Shown: positions 26,007 through 35,504, numbered from the stretch's first letter. The stretch is DNA of 64,000 nucleotides from Limnochorda sp. L945t (GCF_035593305.1 NZ_CP141615.1:434001-498000), one strand, 5' to 3'. The notes: generated by a model from the sequence alone, not told the origin. A program made the numbers and translations.

Positions 26007-26756
26007 TCAAGCTCCCAGGTAGGCTTCACGGATCCTCGGGTCGGCGGCCAGGGCGCCGCTTTCCCCGGCGGCGAAGAGGCGGCCGGTCTCCAGCACGTAG
26101 GCCCTGCCGGCGAGCCGCAGGGCCGCCCGAGCGTTTTGCTCGACCAGGAGGATGGCGACGCCTTGCCGGTGGATGGCGCGCAGGGTTGCGAAAATGCTGC
26201 GCACCAGCAGCGGGGCGAGGCCAAGCGAGGGCTCGTCGAGCAGCAGGATGCGGGGCCCGGCCATGAGCGCCCGCCCGATGGCGAGCATCTGCTGCTCCCC
26301 GCCCGACAGCGTCCCGGCCAGCTGGCGCCGGCGCTCGGCGAGGCGAGGGAAGAGGGAGTAGACCCACTCGAGCGACCGGGCCACGCCGGCCTGGTCCCGC
26401 CGGCGCAAGAAGGCCCCCAGGCGCAGGTTCTCCTCGACGGTGAGCGTGGCGAACACGCGCCGCCCCTCGGGCACGTGCGCGACGCCCCGGCTCACGATGG
26501 CATCGGCCGGCAGGCCCGAAATGGGCCGGCCGTCCAGTCGCACCTGGCCCGACGCCGGCCGTACGAGCCCCGAGATGGCCCGGAGCGTGGTCGACTTCCC
26601 GGCGCCGTTGGCGCCCAGGAGCGCCACGATCTCGCCCTCGCGGACGTGCAGCGTGAGCCCGCTCAGCGCGTGCACCCGCCCGTAGAAGACGTGGACCTCC
26701 TCGAGCTCGAGGAGGGCCGGCGGGGCGCCCGCGCCGACTTGCTCGCCCTCGTTCAC
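26007..26756 (-). CDS. livF: Branched-chain amino-acid ABC transporter ATPase LivF
   Basis: 249 residues, GTG start overlapping the livG stop. ATPase subunit: VHVFYGRVHALSGLTL, Walker A GANGAGKST, VPEGRRVFATLTVEENLRLG (LivF hallmark), signature LSGGEQQMLAIGRAL and Walker B ILLLDEPSLGLAP. Last gene of the second Liv-type operon. Confidence 0.95.
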   Translation of the reverse strand: MNEGEQVGAGAPPALLELEEVHVFYGRVHALSGLTLHVREGEIVALLGANGAGKSTTLRAISGLVRPASGQVRLDGRPISGLPADAIVSRGVAHVPEGRRVFATLTVEENLRLGAFLRRRDQAGVARSLEWVYSLFPRLAERRRQLAGTLSGGEQQMLAIGRALMAGPRILLLDEPSLGLAPLLVRSIFATLRAIHRQGVAILLVEQNARAALRLAGRAYVLETGRLFAAGESGALAADPRIREAYLGA

Positions 26757-27550
26757 GGCTCCCACGGCTCGTCCTCCCGCCCGAGGTAGGCGGAGATCAC
26801 GGCCGGATCCGCCTGGATGCTCTGAGGAGGCCCCTCCGCGATGACGCGCCCCTGGTCGAGCACCACGACGCGGTCCGAAATCCCCATCACCACCCGCATG
26901 TGGTGCTCGATGACGAGGATGGTCAGTCCCCGATCCCTCAGCTGCCGGATCCGTTGCATGAGCCACGTGCGCTCGGCGTCCGACAGCCCGCCGGCGGGCT
27001 CGTCGAGGATGACCAGCGCCGGGTCGGTGGCCAGCGCTCTGGCGATCTCCAGCCGGCGCTGGTCTCCGTACGGCAGATGGGAGGCCAGCTCATGCTCGTA
27101 GCGGGCGATGCCGAGCTCCTCCAGCAGCTGCCGCGCCCGGGAGACGGCCCAGCGTTGCTCTCTGCGGTGGCGGGGAGTGGAGAAGATGGCGTCCAGCACG
27201 CCGCTCCGGGTCGAGTGGTGAAGCCCTGCCATGACGTTTTCCAGGGCCGTCAGATGAGGAAACAGCCGGATCGTCTGGAAAGTGCGCGCGATCCCGAGCG
27301 CGGCGATCTGGTGGGGGCGCAGCCCCACCACGCTCCTGCCGGCGAAGCGGATCTCGCCGCCGTCCGGCCGGTAGATGCCCGTGATCAGGTTGAAGAGCGT
27401 GGTCTTGCCGGCCCCGTTGGGCCCGATCAGCCCCACGATCTCGCCCTTTTCCACGCGCATGGAGACCTGGTCGAGCGCCACGACCCCGCCGAAGCGCCGT
27501 CGCACGTCTACGATCTCGAGGAGTGGCCCGCCGTGTGGCTGCTCCGTCAT
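26753..27550 (-). CDS. livG: Branched-chain amino-acid ABC transporter ATPase LivG
   Basis: 265 residues from ATG 27550, which overlaps the livM stop (ATGA). Walker A GPNGAGKTT, VGLRPHQIAALGIARTFQTI, HLPYGDQRRLEIARAL in place of the standard LSGGQ as is normal for LivG, and LVILDEPAGGL. AGGGGG lies six bases before the start. Partner of the livF that follows. Confidence 0.94.
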   Translation of the reverse strand: MTEQPHGGPLLEIVDVRRRFGGVVALDQVSMRVEKGEIVGLIGPNGAGKTTLFNLITGIYRPDGGEIRFAGRSVVGLRPHQIAALGIARTFQTIRLFPHLTALENVMAGLHHSTRSGVLDAIFSTPRHRREQRWAVSRARQLLEELGIARYEHELASHLPYGDQRRLEIARALATDPALVILDEPAGGLSDAERTWLMQRIRQLRDRGLTILVIEHHMRVVMGISDRVVVLDQGRVIAEGPPQSIQADPAVISAYLGREDEPWEP

Positions 27551-28626
27551 CGCCGGCCCCCTCTTGCGGCCGGCGAGGCGGCCAGCTCCGCTCCGCTGCC
27601 CGGTATACCGGTGGCGCCCGCTTCCGGGGCGCTCCCTGCGCCCCCTTCTCCTTGGTGGGACCGGGTAGCCCGTAGCCAGACGGTGCCGGGCCACAGCCCC
27701 TCCGGCCGGAACACCATCATGGCCACCATGGCCGCGCCGAAGACCAGCATCCGTGCCTGGGCGAACTCCCGGAAGAGCTCGGGGAGCACCCACAGCGCGA
27801 ACGCGCCGAGCAGTACCCCTGGCACCGAGCCCGGACCTCCGAGCACGACCATGCTGAAGATCACCACCGACTCCCAGAAGTTGAACCGCTCCGGTGCGAT
27901 GACCGTCATGCGGGCGGCGTACAGATTGCCTGCGACCCCGGCGAGACCTGCGCCGAGCGCAAAGGCCAGGAGCTTCATCCGCACGACGTCGATGCCCATG
28001 GCCTGTGCGGCCACCTCGTCCTCACGGATGTAGTTCCAGGCCCGCCCGATGCGGCTTTGCTGCAACCGTACCGTGATGCAGGCCGCGGCGGCCACGAAAG
28101 ACCAGATGTAGTAGAAGTAGTGGGCCGGCTGACGGATCGCCCAGGGGCCGAGGGCCGGGCGGGCGATGCCGAAAATGCCGTTGGGCCCCCCGGTCAGGCC
28201 GAAGAGGTTGTTGGTCAGCGCGATCCGGACGATCTCCCCGAAGCCGATGGTGACCATCGCCAGGTAGTCGCCCCGCAGGTGCAGGATGGGGCGGGTCAGG
28301 ATGACCCCGGCGGCCGCGGCGGCGACGAAGCTGACCGGAAACAGCCACAGCGTGGGCCAGTGCAGGAGCGTGTTGAGGATGGCGGTGACGTACGCTCCCA
28401 CCGCATAGAAGGCCGCATGGCCCAGGTCGAACAGCCCCGCCTCGCCCACCACCAGGTTGAGGCTGAGGGCCAGCAGCGCGTAGATGCCGTAGAAATTGGC
28501 GACGTCGATCCAGTAGGGGCTTTGGACCACGAGCGGGAAAGCGGCCACGGCCAGGAGCACGAGCAGGGCGGCGGCCCGAGCGCCCCGCAGGCGGTGGATG
28601 AGCGGCCTCGGCGTCGTGAGCCTCAC
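27547..28626 (-). CDS. livM: Branched-chain amino-acid ABC transporter permease LivM
   Basis: 359 residues, GTG start overlapping the livH stop (GTGA). Around ten membrane helices; AGLFDLGHAAFYAVGAY, RGDYLAMVTIGFGEIVRIAL and the cytoplasmic loop REDEVAAQAMGIDV are typical. A 40-residue low-complexity Ala/Gly-rich tail follows the last helix. Confidence 0.94.
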   Translation of the reverse strand: MRLTTPRPLIHRLRGARAAALLVLLAVAAFPLVVQSPYWIDVANFYGIYALLALSLNLVVGEAGLFDLGHAAFYAVGAYVTAILNTLLHWPTLWLFPVSFVAAAAAGVILTRPILHLRGDYLAMVTIGFGEIVRIALTNNLFGLTGGPNGIFGIARPALGPWAIRQPAHYFYYIWSFVAAAACITVRLQQSRIGRAWNYIREDEVAAQAMGIDVVRMKLLAFALGAGLAGVAGNLYAARMTVIAPERFNFWESVVIFSMVVLGGPGSVPGVLLGAFALWVLPELFREFAQARMLVFGAAMVAMMVFRPEGLWPGTVWLRATRSHQGEGGAGSAPEAGATGIPGSGAELAASPAARGGRR

Positions 28627-29519
28627 ACCTTCTCGGCCACCCGCTCGCCGAGCAGCCCCGTCGGCCTGGCGATCAGGATGAGGATGAGGACGAAGAAGGT
28701 GATGGCGTCTTTCCAGGCCACCGACACGTACCCACTTGCGAGTGCCTCCAGGACCCCCAGCAACAGCCCTCCTACCATGGCTCCCGGGATGTTGCCGATG
28801 CCGCCCAGGATGGCGGCCGTGAAGGCGCGCAGCCCGTAGGTCCACCCCATGGTGAAGTTGATCTGGCGGTAGTAGAGGCCGATCAACAGACCTGCCACCG
28901 CCCCCAGCGCGGGGCCCAGCACGAACACCCACTGGATGACGCGGTCGACCCGGATGCCCATGAGCCGCGCGGTCTCCTGATCCAGGGCCACCGCGCGGAT
29001 GGCCATGCCAAAAGGGGTCGCCTGCACGAAGAGGTAGAGACCCACCATGAGCATGAGCGCCACGCCCAGGATGACGAGCTGCAGCACCGAAAGCTCGAGG
29101 TTACCGATGGCGAAGGACCGCGAAGGCACCAGGTTTTCGGGCAGCACCTGGTAGCGGGGGCCGTAGGTCAGCATGACCGCGTTTTGCAAGAAGACGCTCG
29201 CTCCCAATGCCGAGACGACCGGAGCGAGCCGGGTGGAACGGCGCAAGGGCCGGTACGCGACCTGCTCGAGCCCGAGCCCTACGCCCGCCACCAGGACGGC
29301 GACCCCTATCGCGATGACGACCAGGGGCCCAGCGGCTGGGTGGCCGCCGAGCCCCCAGGCCGACGTCGCGGAGAGCGTGAGGTACGCGCCCAGCATGAAC
29401 AGCTCGCCGTGGGCGAAGTTGATGAGCCGCAGCACGCCGTACACCATGGTGTAGCCCAGGGCGACCAGGGCGTACACCGATCCCAGGGCGAGGCCGTTGA
29501 CCAGCTGCTGAGCGAGCAC
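28623..29519 (-). CDS. livH: Branched-chain amino-acid ABC transporter permease LivH
   Basis: 298 residues, GTG start with GGAGGG seven bases upstream. LivH signature ALVALGYTMVYGVLRLINF and AHGELFMLGAY; ends RPTGLLGERVAEKV. Only 18 bp after the binding-protein gene, in the same operon. Confidence 0.94.
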   Translation of the reverse strand: MLAQQLVNGLALGSVYALVALGYTMVYGVLRLINFAHGELFMLGAYLTLSATSAWGLGGHPAAGPLVVIAIGVAVLVAGVGLGLEQVAYRPLRRSTRLAPVVSALGASVFLQNAVMLTYGPRYQVLPENLVPSRSFAIGNLELSVLQLVILGVALMLMVGLYLFVQATPFGMAIRAVALDQETARLMGIRVDRVIQWVFVLGPALGAVAGLLIGLYYRQINFTMGWTYGLRAFTAAILGGIGNIPGAMVGGLLLGVLEALASGYVSVAWKDAITFFVLILILIARPTGLLGERVAEKV

Positions 29520-29537
29520 CGGGCGGCCCTCCGCACC

Positions 29538-30680
29538 CTACCCCTGGTACGGCACGATCTGGCCCTTTTCGTTGACCACGTACGCCTTGTGAATCGTGCC
29601 CAGCCGGTCACCGTTTTGGTCAAACCCCTGGATCGGCCCGGTGATCCCGGGGTAGTCCTTCAGCGACCGGTGCAGATAGGTCGCGATCTGGCCCGGGTCG
29701 GTAGACTTGGTTTGCCGGATCGCCTCCACGATCACCCGGAACGCGTCGGCCGCCATCAGCGTCCAAATGCTGGCGGGCTCTTCCCCGTACTTCTTCTGGT
29801 AGTCCGCGAGGAATTGGCGCGCCTCGGGGTAGGGGAGGTCCGACGGGATCGGCTCCGTCACGATGACGGAGCCCTTGGCGGCGTCGACCCCGGCGATCCG
29901 CACGAACTCGGGGTTGTTGGTGGCGTTGCCCGCCATGAACGTCGCCTTGATACCGAGGCTGCGCGCCTGCTTGACCAACAGTCCCCCCTCCGGGAAATAC
30001 CCTGTGAACCAGATGACCTCGGGGTTGGCCGCCCGCACGCGGGTGAGCGTGGCGGTGAAGTCCCGCTCGCCCGGGGTGATGGCGTCGTAGAAGACGACCT
30101 GGGCGCCTCGCTCGTCGAGGTACTTGCGGGTCCAGTCCGCCAGGCCCGAGGCGTAGGTGCTGTTGTCGTGGATGATGGCGACCCGCTTTTTCTTCAAGGT
30201 CCCGGTGATGAAGTCGGCGGCGAACAACCCCTGGCGGTCGTCCAGGAAGCAGGTGCGGAAGAAGCGCGGGTAACCCTTTTGCGAAAGGCGGGTCGCGGTC
30301 GAAGACGGGGTGATGTGGACGATGCCGGCCTCGTCGTAGATGGTCGACGCAGGCTCGGTCAAGCTGGAGGCGTAGCTCCCGACGACGGCCACCACCCCCT
30401 GGCTGACCAGGCGCTGGGCGGCCACGGCAGCCTGTACGGGGTCGGACTGGTCGTCGGCGGTGACGATCTGGATCGGCCGGCCCAGCAGCCCTCCTTTGGC
30501 GTTGATCTGCTCGGCGAGCAGCGTGATCGCCTTGACGAAGCCGTCTCCCTCGTACGCCCACTGGCCCGACATCGGCCCCTGGATCCCGATGCGGATGGGC
30601 TCCGCGGCCAGCGCCGCCGGCGCGGCGGCTACCACGAGCAAGACCCAGGCGAGGAACATGACACGTAAAGACCTGTCCAT
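29538..30680 (-). CDS. livJ: Liv-type ABC transporter substrate-binding protein
   Basis: 380 residues, ATG 30680 with a GGAGGGGGG box nine bases upstream. A signal peptide (MFLAWVLLVVAAAPAALAA) is followed by EPIRIGIQGPMSGQWAYEGD and GLLGRPIQIVTADDQSDP, typical of the LivJ/HAAT binding proteins. No lipobox. It follows the FAD oxidoreductase gene after a gap of about 170 bp, in the same direction, so the cargo could be the substrate of that enzyme or of the OCD-like protein. The similar protein at 2444 is clearly not a recent duplicate. Confidence 0.92.
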   Translation of the reverse strand: MDRSLRVMFLAWVLLVVAAAPAALAAEPIRIGIQGPMSGQWAYEGDGFVKAITLLAEQINAKGGLLGRPIQIVTADDQSDPVQAAVAAQRLVSQGVVAVVGSYASSLTEPASTIYDEAGIVHITPSSTATRLSQKGYPRFFRTCFLDDRQGLFAADFITGTLKKKRVAIIHDNSTYASGLADWTRKYLDERGAQVVFYDAITPGERDFTATLTRVRAANPEVIWFTGYFPEGGLLVKQARSLGIKATFMAGNATNNPEFVRIAGVDAAKGSVIVTEPIPSDLPYPEARQFLADYQKKYGEEPASIWTLMAADAFRVIVEAIRQTKSTDPGQIATYLHRSLKDYPGITGPIQGFDQNGDRLGTIHKAYVVNEKGQIVPYQG

Positions 30681-30851
30681 CCTCCCAAGCCCCCCTCCGG
30701 CACGTCACCTCTGCTCGGCGTGCTCCGTTGCCAGCGATAACCAAACGCTTTCTTACTGTGTGATTCGCCTCCTGCTCCGGTCCCCCTCCCCGCCTGGCGA
30801 CACTTCCTTCCCCGCCGCAGGGCCCCGCCGGGTGGAGCCGCCCTCGCCCGG

Positions 30852-32048
30852 CTACACCACCTGCGACTCGACGAGCCTGCCGCCGGTCGAGAAGCGGCGG
30901 ATGTCGAGGGGCGATACGTCGACGGAGAGGGGAAGCCCCAGGATCATCTCCGCCAGGACCCGCCCCACCGCGGGCGCCTGCTGGAAACCGTGCCCGCTGA
31001 ACCCGTTGGCCAGGTACAAGCCCCGTACCTCCGGCGCCTCGCCGATGATCGCGTTGTGGTCGGGGCTCACCTCGTAAAGCCCGGCCCACCCCCTGCGGAC
31101 CCGGGCCTCGGCCAGCGCCGGTAGCCGGTGGACGCCCGCCTCGAGCACCCGGGGCAAGAAGGCCCAGTCCACGTCGGTCCGGAAGCCCGGCCCCTCCTCC
31201 GGATTGGCCATCCCGAACAGGAGCCGCTCGCCTTCCCGCCGGACGTAGAACCCGCTGTCGAAGTCGATGACCATGGGAAGATCGGGGCGGAAGAGCCCGA
31301 TGGGCTCGGTCACCCAGACCATGCGCCGGTACGGCTTCACCGGCACGACGACGCCCGCCATCCGGCCCACCTCGGCCGCGTACGGCCCGGCTGCGTTGAC
31401 GACGTAGCGAGCCTCGATGATCGCCTGCTCTTCCGCCCCGGGCCCCCGGCTCCCGGGCGGGCGCCGCACCGCCACTCCCGCCACCCGGCCGCCCCGCACG
31501 TCGACGGCGAAAGCCTCCGTCGCCAAGAACAACCGTGCCCCCATCTCGCGAGCCTTGCGGGCCAGCCCTTGGAGCACGCTGTGCGGGTCCGCGTAGCCGT
31601 CCTGTGCGTGGAACGTTGCGCCGACAAGGTCGTCGACCCTCAGTTGGGGCACCAGCGCCTGCGCCCTCCGAGGGTCCAAGAGCTTCACGTCGAACCCGAG
31701 CGAGCGTTGCAGCGCCACGTTCTGCTCGAACCGGGACATCTCGGCGACATCTCCGGTCACGATGAGATAGCCGTGCTGCCGTAAGCCGGCGCTCTCGCCC
31801 GTCAGCTCCCCGAACCGCCGGAGCATCTCGATGCTCCACGCAGAGAGCCGGACATTGACCTCGGTGGAGTACTGGATCCGTACCCCACCAGCCGAGCGTC
31901 CTGTGGAACCCATGCCCAGCGCCTCTTCCCGCTCGACCACGACCACGTCGGCACGACCAAGGGCGGCGAGGTGATAAGCGGTGCTCACGCCCACCACGCC
32001 GCCGCCGATGACCACCACGTCTGCCCGGAGAGGGAAGGCTCTTTGCAC
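30852..32048 (-). CDS. FAD-dependent oxidoreductase of the DAO / sarcosine oxidase-like family
   Basis: 398 residues from GTG 32048, with AGGAGG nine bases upstream. Dinucleotide-binding start DVVVIGGGVVGVSTAYHLA, then STGRSAGGVRIQYST, YVVNAAGPYAAEVGR and the C-terminal GLYLANGFSGHGFQQAPAVG, the usual order for D-amino-acid oxidase / sarcosine oxidase beta / proline dehydrogenase-type enzymes. Such proteins oxidise amines or imino/D-amino acids. The stop-to-start distance to the upstream gene is 14 bp, so the two form an operon. Substrate is inferred only from context: an amino acid imported by the Liv genes. Confidence 0.88.
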   Translation of the reverse strand: MQRAFPLRADVVVIGGGVVGVSTAYHLAALGRADVVVVEREEALGMGSTGRSAGGVRIQYSTEVNVRLSAWSIEMLRRFGELTGESAGLRQHGYLIVTGDVAEMSRFEQNVALQRSLGFDVKLLDPRRAQALVPQLRVDDLVGATFHAQDGYADPHSVLQGLARKAREMGARLFLATEAFAVDVRGGRVAGVAVRRPPGSRGPGAEEQAIIEARYVVNAAGPYAAEVGRMAGVVVPVKPYRRMVWVTEPIGLFRPDLPMVIDFDSGFYVRREGERLLFGMANPEEGPGFRTDVDWAFLPRVLEAGVHRLPALAEARVRRGWAGLYEVSPDHNAIIGEAPEVRGLYLANGFSGHGFQQAPAVGRVLAEMILGLPLSVDVSPLDIRRFSTGGRLVESQVV

Positions 32049-32062
32049 GCGCGGTCGCCTCC

Positions 32063-33037
32063 TCAAAGTGGCAGGCGCGTGCCAACGCCCCGCTCGATCG
32101 CCGCGCGGTACAGATGGTAGCCCAATCCCACGTCCTCCATGGCGAGGCCCAGGTTCACGGAGGTGATCCGTTCTTCGGGCCGGGTCCGGCCTGCCAGCCT
32201 GCCCGCGATCACGTCGCCGAGTTCGCCCTCGGGAGCGACCGGCGCCGAGGCGAAATACCCGATGGAACGGTAGTAGGCGTACTGGCCCGCGTCGTCCACG
32301 ATGAACGCACGGCACGCCGCCATTGCTTCCGGCGTCACCATGGAGTCGAAGTCGATGGGGAGCAGCAGCGAGCCGTCTGCCAGCCACTCTGGCCGGATGG
32401 ACGGCCGGGGGTTGCGTGCGATGGGTCCTGCCGTCACGATCACGGTCGCGCCTCTCACGGCCTGTGCCGGCGTGTCGCAGGGCACGACGGAGACGCCCGG
32501 GGCCAGCTGGACAGCGTCGCGCACGAACGTAGCGGTTCGCGCCGGGTCCCGGTCGTACGCCCGTACCTCCGCAACGGCCAGCACCGCCGCCATCGTCTGG
32601 AGGTGCGAGCGAGCCTGGACCCCCAACCCGAGGATCGCCAGCGTGATCCGACCCGGCGCAGCCAGGTATAGCGCTGCCAGCGCCGAAACGGCGGCCGTCC
32701 GCATGGCCGTGATCCAGGTGGCGTCCATGATGGCTACCGGCACGCCGGTCTCGGCGTCGTTGAGCAAAAGCAGTCCATGGATGTAGGGGAGCCCCCGTAC
32801 GGAGTTGCCGGGATAGCCGGCCACCCACTTCAGCCCGGCTGCGTCGAGGGAGGCGATGTACGCCGGCATGGCGTGAATGAAGGCGTCGGGACGCGGATGG
32901 ATCCCCGGCTTGGGTGGCAGCTCCACCCGGCCCGCCGCCTTCGCCCGGAAAAGCTCCTCCATGAGCCGTACGATCTCGCTCGGCGACGGCCCGAGCGCCT
33001 CTACGTCCGCCCGAGACAGGTAGAGCACCTCGCGCAT
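32063..33037 (-). CDS. Ornithine cyclodeaminase / mu-crystallin family protein
   Basis: 324 residues from ATG 33037, with GGGAGG eight bases upstream. Rossmann segment LAILGLGVQARSHLQTM, lysine/proton-relay region LKWVAGYPGN, MDATWITAMRTAAVSALAA and PIDFDSMVTPEAM. Family members include ornithine cyclodeaminase, alanine dehydrogenase and pyrroline-2-carboxylate (ketimine) reductase; the last fits best next to a DAO-type imino/D-amino acid oxidase, but this is inference. First gene of a seven-gene transport/catabolism operon. Confidence 0.88.
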   Translation of the reverse strand: MREVLYLSRADVEALGPSPSEIVRLMEELFRAKAAGRVELPPKPGIHPRPDAFIHAMPAYIASLDAAGLKWVAGYPGNSVRGLPYIHGLLLLNDAETGVPVAIMDATWITAMRTAAVSALAALYLAAPGRITLAILGLGVQARSHLQTMAAVLAVAEVRAYDRDPARTATFVRDAVQLAPGVSVVPCDTPAQAVRGATVIVTAGPIARNPRPSIRPEWLADGSLLLPIDFDSMVTPEAMAACRAFIVDDAGQYAYYRSIGYFASAPVAPEGELGDVIAGRLAGRTRPEERITSVNLGLAMEDVGLGYHLYRAAIERGVGTRLPL

Positions 33038-33143
33038 CGCGAGCACCTCCCGGCAGTTGCCCGGCCTTTCGCCGGGCTCGGGACGGGTCCTTCCTGACCT
33101 CGGACGGCCCCGCGGGCCGGTGAGCGGCACCCGCGGGAACGCG

Positions 33144-34424
33144 CTAACGCCCGAGGCGGGCGGCCACCCATTCGAGGATGCGCTCGGCGAGGGCCTCCTT
33201 GGTGACGAGGGGCACGTCGACCCGGGTCCCGTCGGCTCCCAGCAGCAGCGCGGCGTTGGTGTCGGACTCGAAGCCGGCGCCGGGACGGGTCACGTCGTTG
33301 GCCACGATGAGGTCGACGCCCTTGGCGGCCAGCTTGCGGCGGGCCAGGGCTTCGAGATCGCCCGTCTCCGCGGCGAACCCCACGAGGATCTGGCCCGGCC
33401 GGCGTCGCCGGGCAAGCTCCTGCAGGATGTCAGGCGTCGGCTCGAGGGCGACGGTGAGCAGCGGAGCGGAGTGCGCGACCAGATCGTCCTTCTTGATCTT
33501 GGTCGGCGCCGGAGAACGAGGCCGGAAGTCGGCCACCGCTGCCGCCATGACGACGGCGTCGGCTTCCCCGGCGCGGTCGAGGCACGCCTGGCGCATCTGT
33601 TCGCCCGTCTCGACGCGCACCGTCTCCACGCCAAAGGGCGGCTCCAGCGCCGTGGGGCCGGTCACGAGGACGACGTCGGCGCCCCGCCACCTGGCCAGGC
33701 GGGCGATGGCGTGGCCCATCTTCCCGCTCGAGCGGTTGCTCAGGAAACGAACGGGGTCGAGGGGCTCCCGGGTGGGGCCTGACGTCACCAGGATCCGCCG
33801 GCCCCGGAGGTCCTTGACCGGATACAGGATGCGGCGGACCTCTTCGAGCACGTGCTCGGGCTCTTCCATGCGGCCGAGCCCCTCGTGTCCGGTGGCAAGC
33901 CGCCCCCGCGCCGGGCCGACGATGGTGACGCCTCGCGCGCGCAGGCGGCCGAGGTTTTCCTGGGTGGCCGGGTGCTCGTACATGGCACTGTTCATGGCGG
34001 GCACCACCAGGGTCGGGGCGCTGCAGGCGAGGTAGGTGGTCGTGAGCGCGTCGTCGGCGATGCCGGCCGCCATCTTGGCGATGACGTCGGCCGTGGCGGG
34101 ACAAACGCACAGGAGATCGGCTCGGCGGGCCAGGGTCACGTGGCTCATCACGACCTCGGGATGGGGCTCGAACAGGTCCGTGATGACGGGACGGTAGGAG
34201 AGCTCCCGGAACGTCGCCTCCCCGATCAGCTGCGTGGCCGCCCGGGTCATGAGGACGTGGACCTCCGCGCCCCACAGGGCGAGCCGGCGCACCACCTCGA
34301 CCGCCTTGTACGCCGCGATACCGCCGGTCACCCCGACCAGCACGGTGCGCCCTTCAAGCGGGCGATCCTCCGGTAATCGGGCGCCCCGCTGCTCTGGCCC
34401 TGGACCCTGCTGCTCTCGCTCCAT
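33144..34424 (-). CDS. coaBC: Bifunctional phosphopantothenoylcysteine synthetase/decarboxylase CoaBC
   Basis: 426 residues from ATG 34424 (the frame is open to 34466). CoaC half: VLVGVTGGIAAYKAVEVVR with the FMN site, PATADVIAKMA, PAMNSAMYEHPATQEN. CoaB half: RILVTSGPTREPLDPVRFLSN, SSGKMGHAIAR, ADAVVMAAAVADFRP, KIKK and VGFAAETG. Two steps of coenzyme A synthesis. Normal length; divergent from the P1 peptidase gene. Confidence 0.96.
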   Translation of the reverse strand: MEREQQGPGPEQRGARLPEDRPLEGRTVLVGVTGGIAAYKAVEVVRRLALWGAEVHVLMTRAATQLIGEATFRELSYRPVITDLFEPHPEVVMSHVTLARRADLLCVCPATADVIAKMAAGIADDALTTTYLACSAPTLVVPAMNSAMYEHPATQENLGRLRARGVTIVGPARGRLATGHEGLGRMEEPEHVLEEVRRILYPVKDLRGRRILVTSGPTREPLDPVRFLSNRSSGKMGHAIARLARWRGADVVLVTGPTALEPPFGVETVRVETGEQMRQACLDRAGEADAVVMAAAVADFRPRSPAPTKIKKDDLVAHSAPLLTVALEPTPDILQELARRRRPGQILVGFAAETGDLEALARRKLAAKGVDLIVANDVTRPGAGFESDTNAALLLGADGTRVDVPLVTKEALAERILEWVAARLGR

Positions 34425-34500
34425 CGCGCTCCGGCCCGGCCTCCCTCTCGTTGATCCGCCGGCCACCGGATGGTAAAGTTCCCGGCAGGGGCGGCGAATC

Positions 34501-35502
34501 CTGGCAACTTTCGAGGGGCTCCGGGACGCGGTTCACATCGGGCACTGGTCGGATCCGCAGTCGGCTACCGGGTGTACCGTTCTCATCTTTCCCCGGGGCG
34601 CGGTGGGGGCGGTGGACGTGCGCGGCAGCGCGCCCGGCACCCGGGAGACGGACGTCCTGCGGCCGGGCAATCTGGTAGCGCGCATCCAGGCGGTGCTCCT
34701 TACCGGCGGCAGCGCGTTCGGGCTCGACGCGGCGTCGGGCGTCATGGCGTGGCTGGAAGAGCGGGGTTGGGGGTTCGAGACGCCCGGAGGGCCGGTGCCG
34801 CTCGTCGTTGGGGCGGTGCTCTTCGACCTCGACATCGGGGATGGCCGGAGGCGGCCCGGGCCAGGCGAAGGGCGGGCCGCCTGCGAGGACGCGCTCCGGG
34901 AGGGGCTGGCCCCGGCCCGGCAGGGCAACGTGGGCGCCGGCTGCGGCGCCACGGTGGGCAAGCTGTGGGGGCCGGCCTACCGGATGAAGGGCGGCCTCGG
35001 GGTGGCGGGCGGGCAGCTTCCCGGCGGGTTCGCCATGGCGGCCGTGGCGGCCGTCAACTGTGCCGGCAACGTGGTGGACCCGGCCACCGGTCGGTGGGTG
35101 GCTGGTGCGTGGGATCGGGAGCGCCGGGCGCCCGTGAGCGGAGAGCCGGCCGCAGGCGCGCTGGGGGCCCGGCAGGCCACCACCCTTGCCGCGGTGGTGA
35201 CCGACTTGCCGCTCTCGAGCGCCGACCTGCAGCGGGTGGCGAGCATGGCCCACGACGGCATCGCCCGGGCCGTGGTGCCCGCGCATACCCTGTGGGACGG
35301 GGATACCATCTTCGCCCTCTCCACCCGGGAGCCCGGCTCGGACGGCACCCGTCCTTACGGCGGGATGGATCGGGCCTACGCGGTGTCGGCGGCCGGGCAG
35401 ACGGCTGCCGAGCTCGTGGCCCTGGCCATCCTCCACGGGGTGCGGGCGGCGCAGGCGCTGTTCGGTACGCCCGCGGCCGGCGACATCGGAGAGGATCGGT
35501 AG
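34501..35502 (+). CDS. P1 (DmpA/S58-like) family aminopeptidase, probable CTG start
   Basis: 333 residues if it begins at CTG 34501. The homology-like N-terminus ATFEGLRDAVHIGHWSDPQS and TGCTVLIFPRGAVGAVDVRG is in frame upstream of the first standard start (GTG 34603), and a stop lies at 34474. No ATG, GTG or TTG occurs between, while AGGGG sits nine bases before the CTG. Family features: GGSAFGLDAASGVM, NVGAGCGATVGKLWG, KGGLGVAGGQLPGGF, and TTLAAVVTD, where a Thr could be the autoprocessed N-terminal nucleophile (ATT-type site; inference). P1 enzymes remove D/beta- or N-terminal residues from peptides. Followed 2 bp later by the IMPase gene. Confidence 0.8.
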   Translation: MATFEGLRDAVHIGHWSDPQSATGCTVLIFPRGAVGAVDVRGSAPGTRETDVLRPGNLVARIQAVLLTGGSAFGLDAASGVMAWLEERGWGFETPGGPVPLVVGAVLFDLDIGDGRRRPGPGEGRAACEDALREGLAPARQGNVGAGCGATVGKLWGPAYRMKGGLGVAGGQLPGGFAMAAVAAVNCAGNVVDPATGRWVAGAWDRERRAPVSGEPAAGALGARQATTLAAVVTDLPLSSADLQRVASMAHDGIARAVVPAHTLWDGDTIFALSTREPGSDGTRPYGGMDRAYAVSAAGQTAAELVALAILHGVRAAQALFGTPAAGDIGEDR

Positions 35503-35504
35503 AC

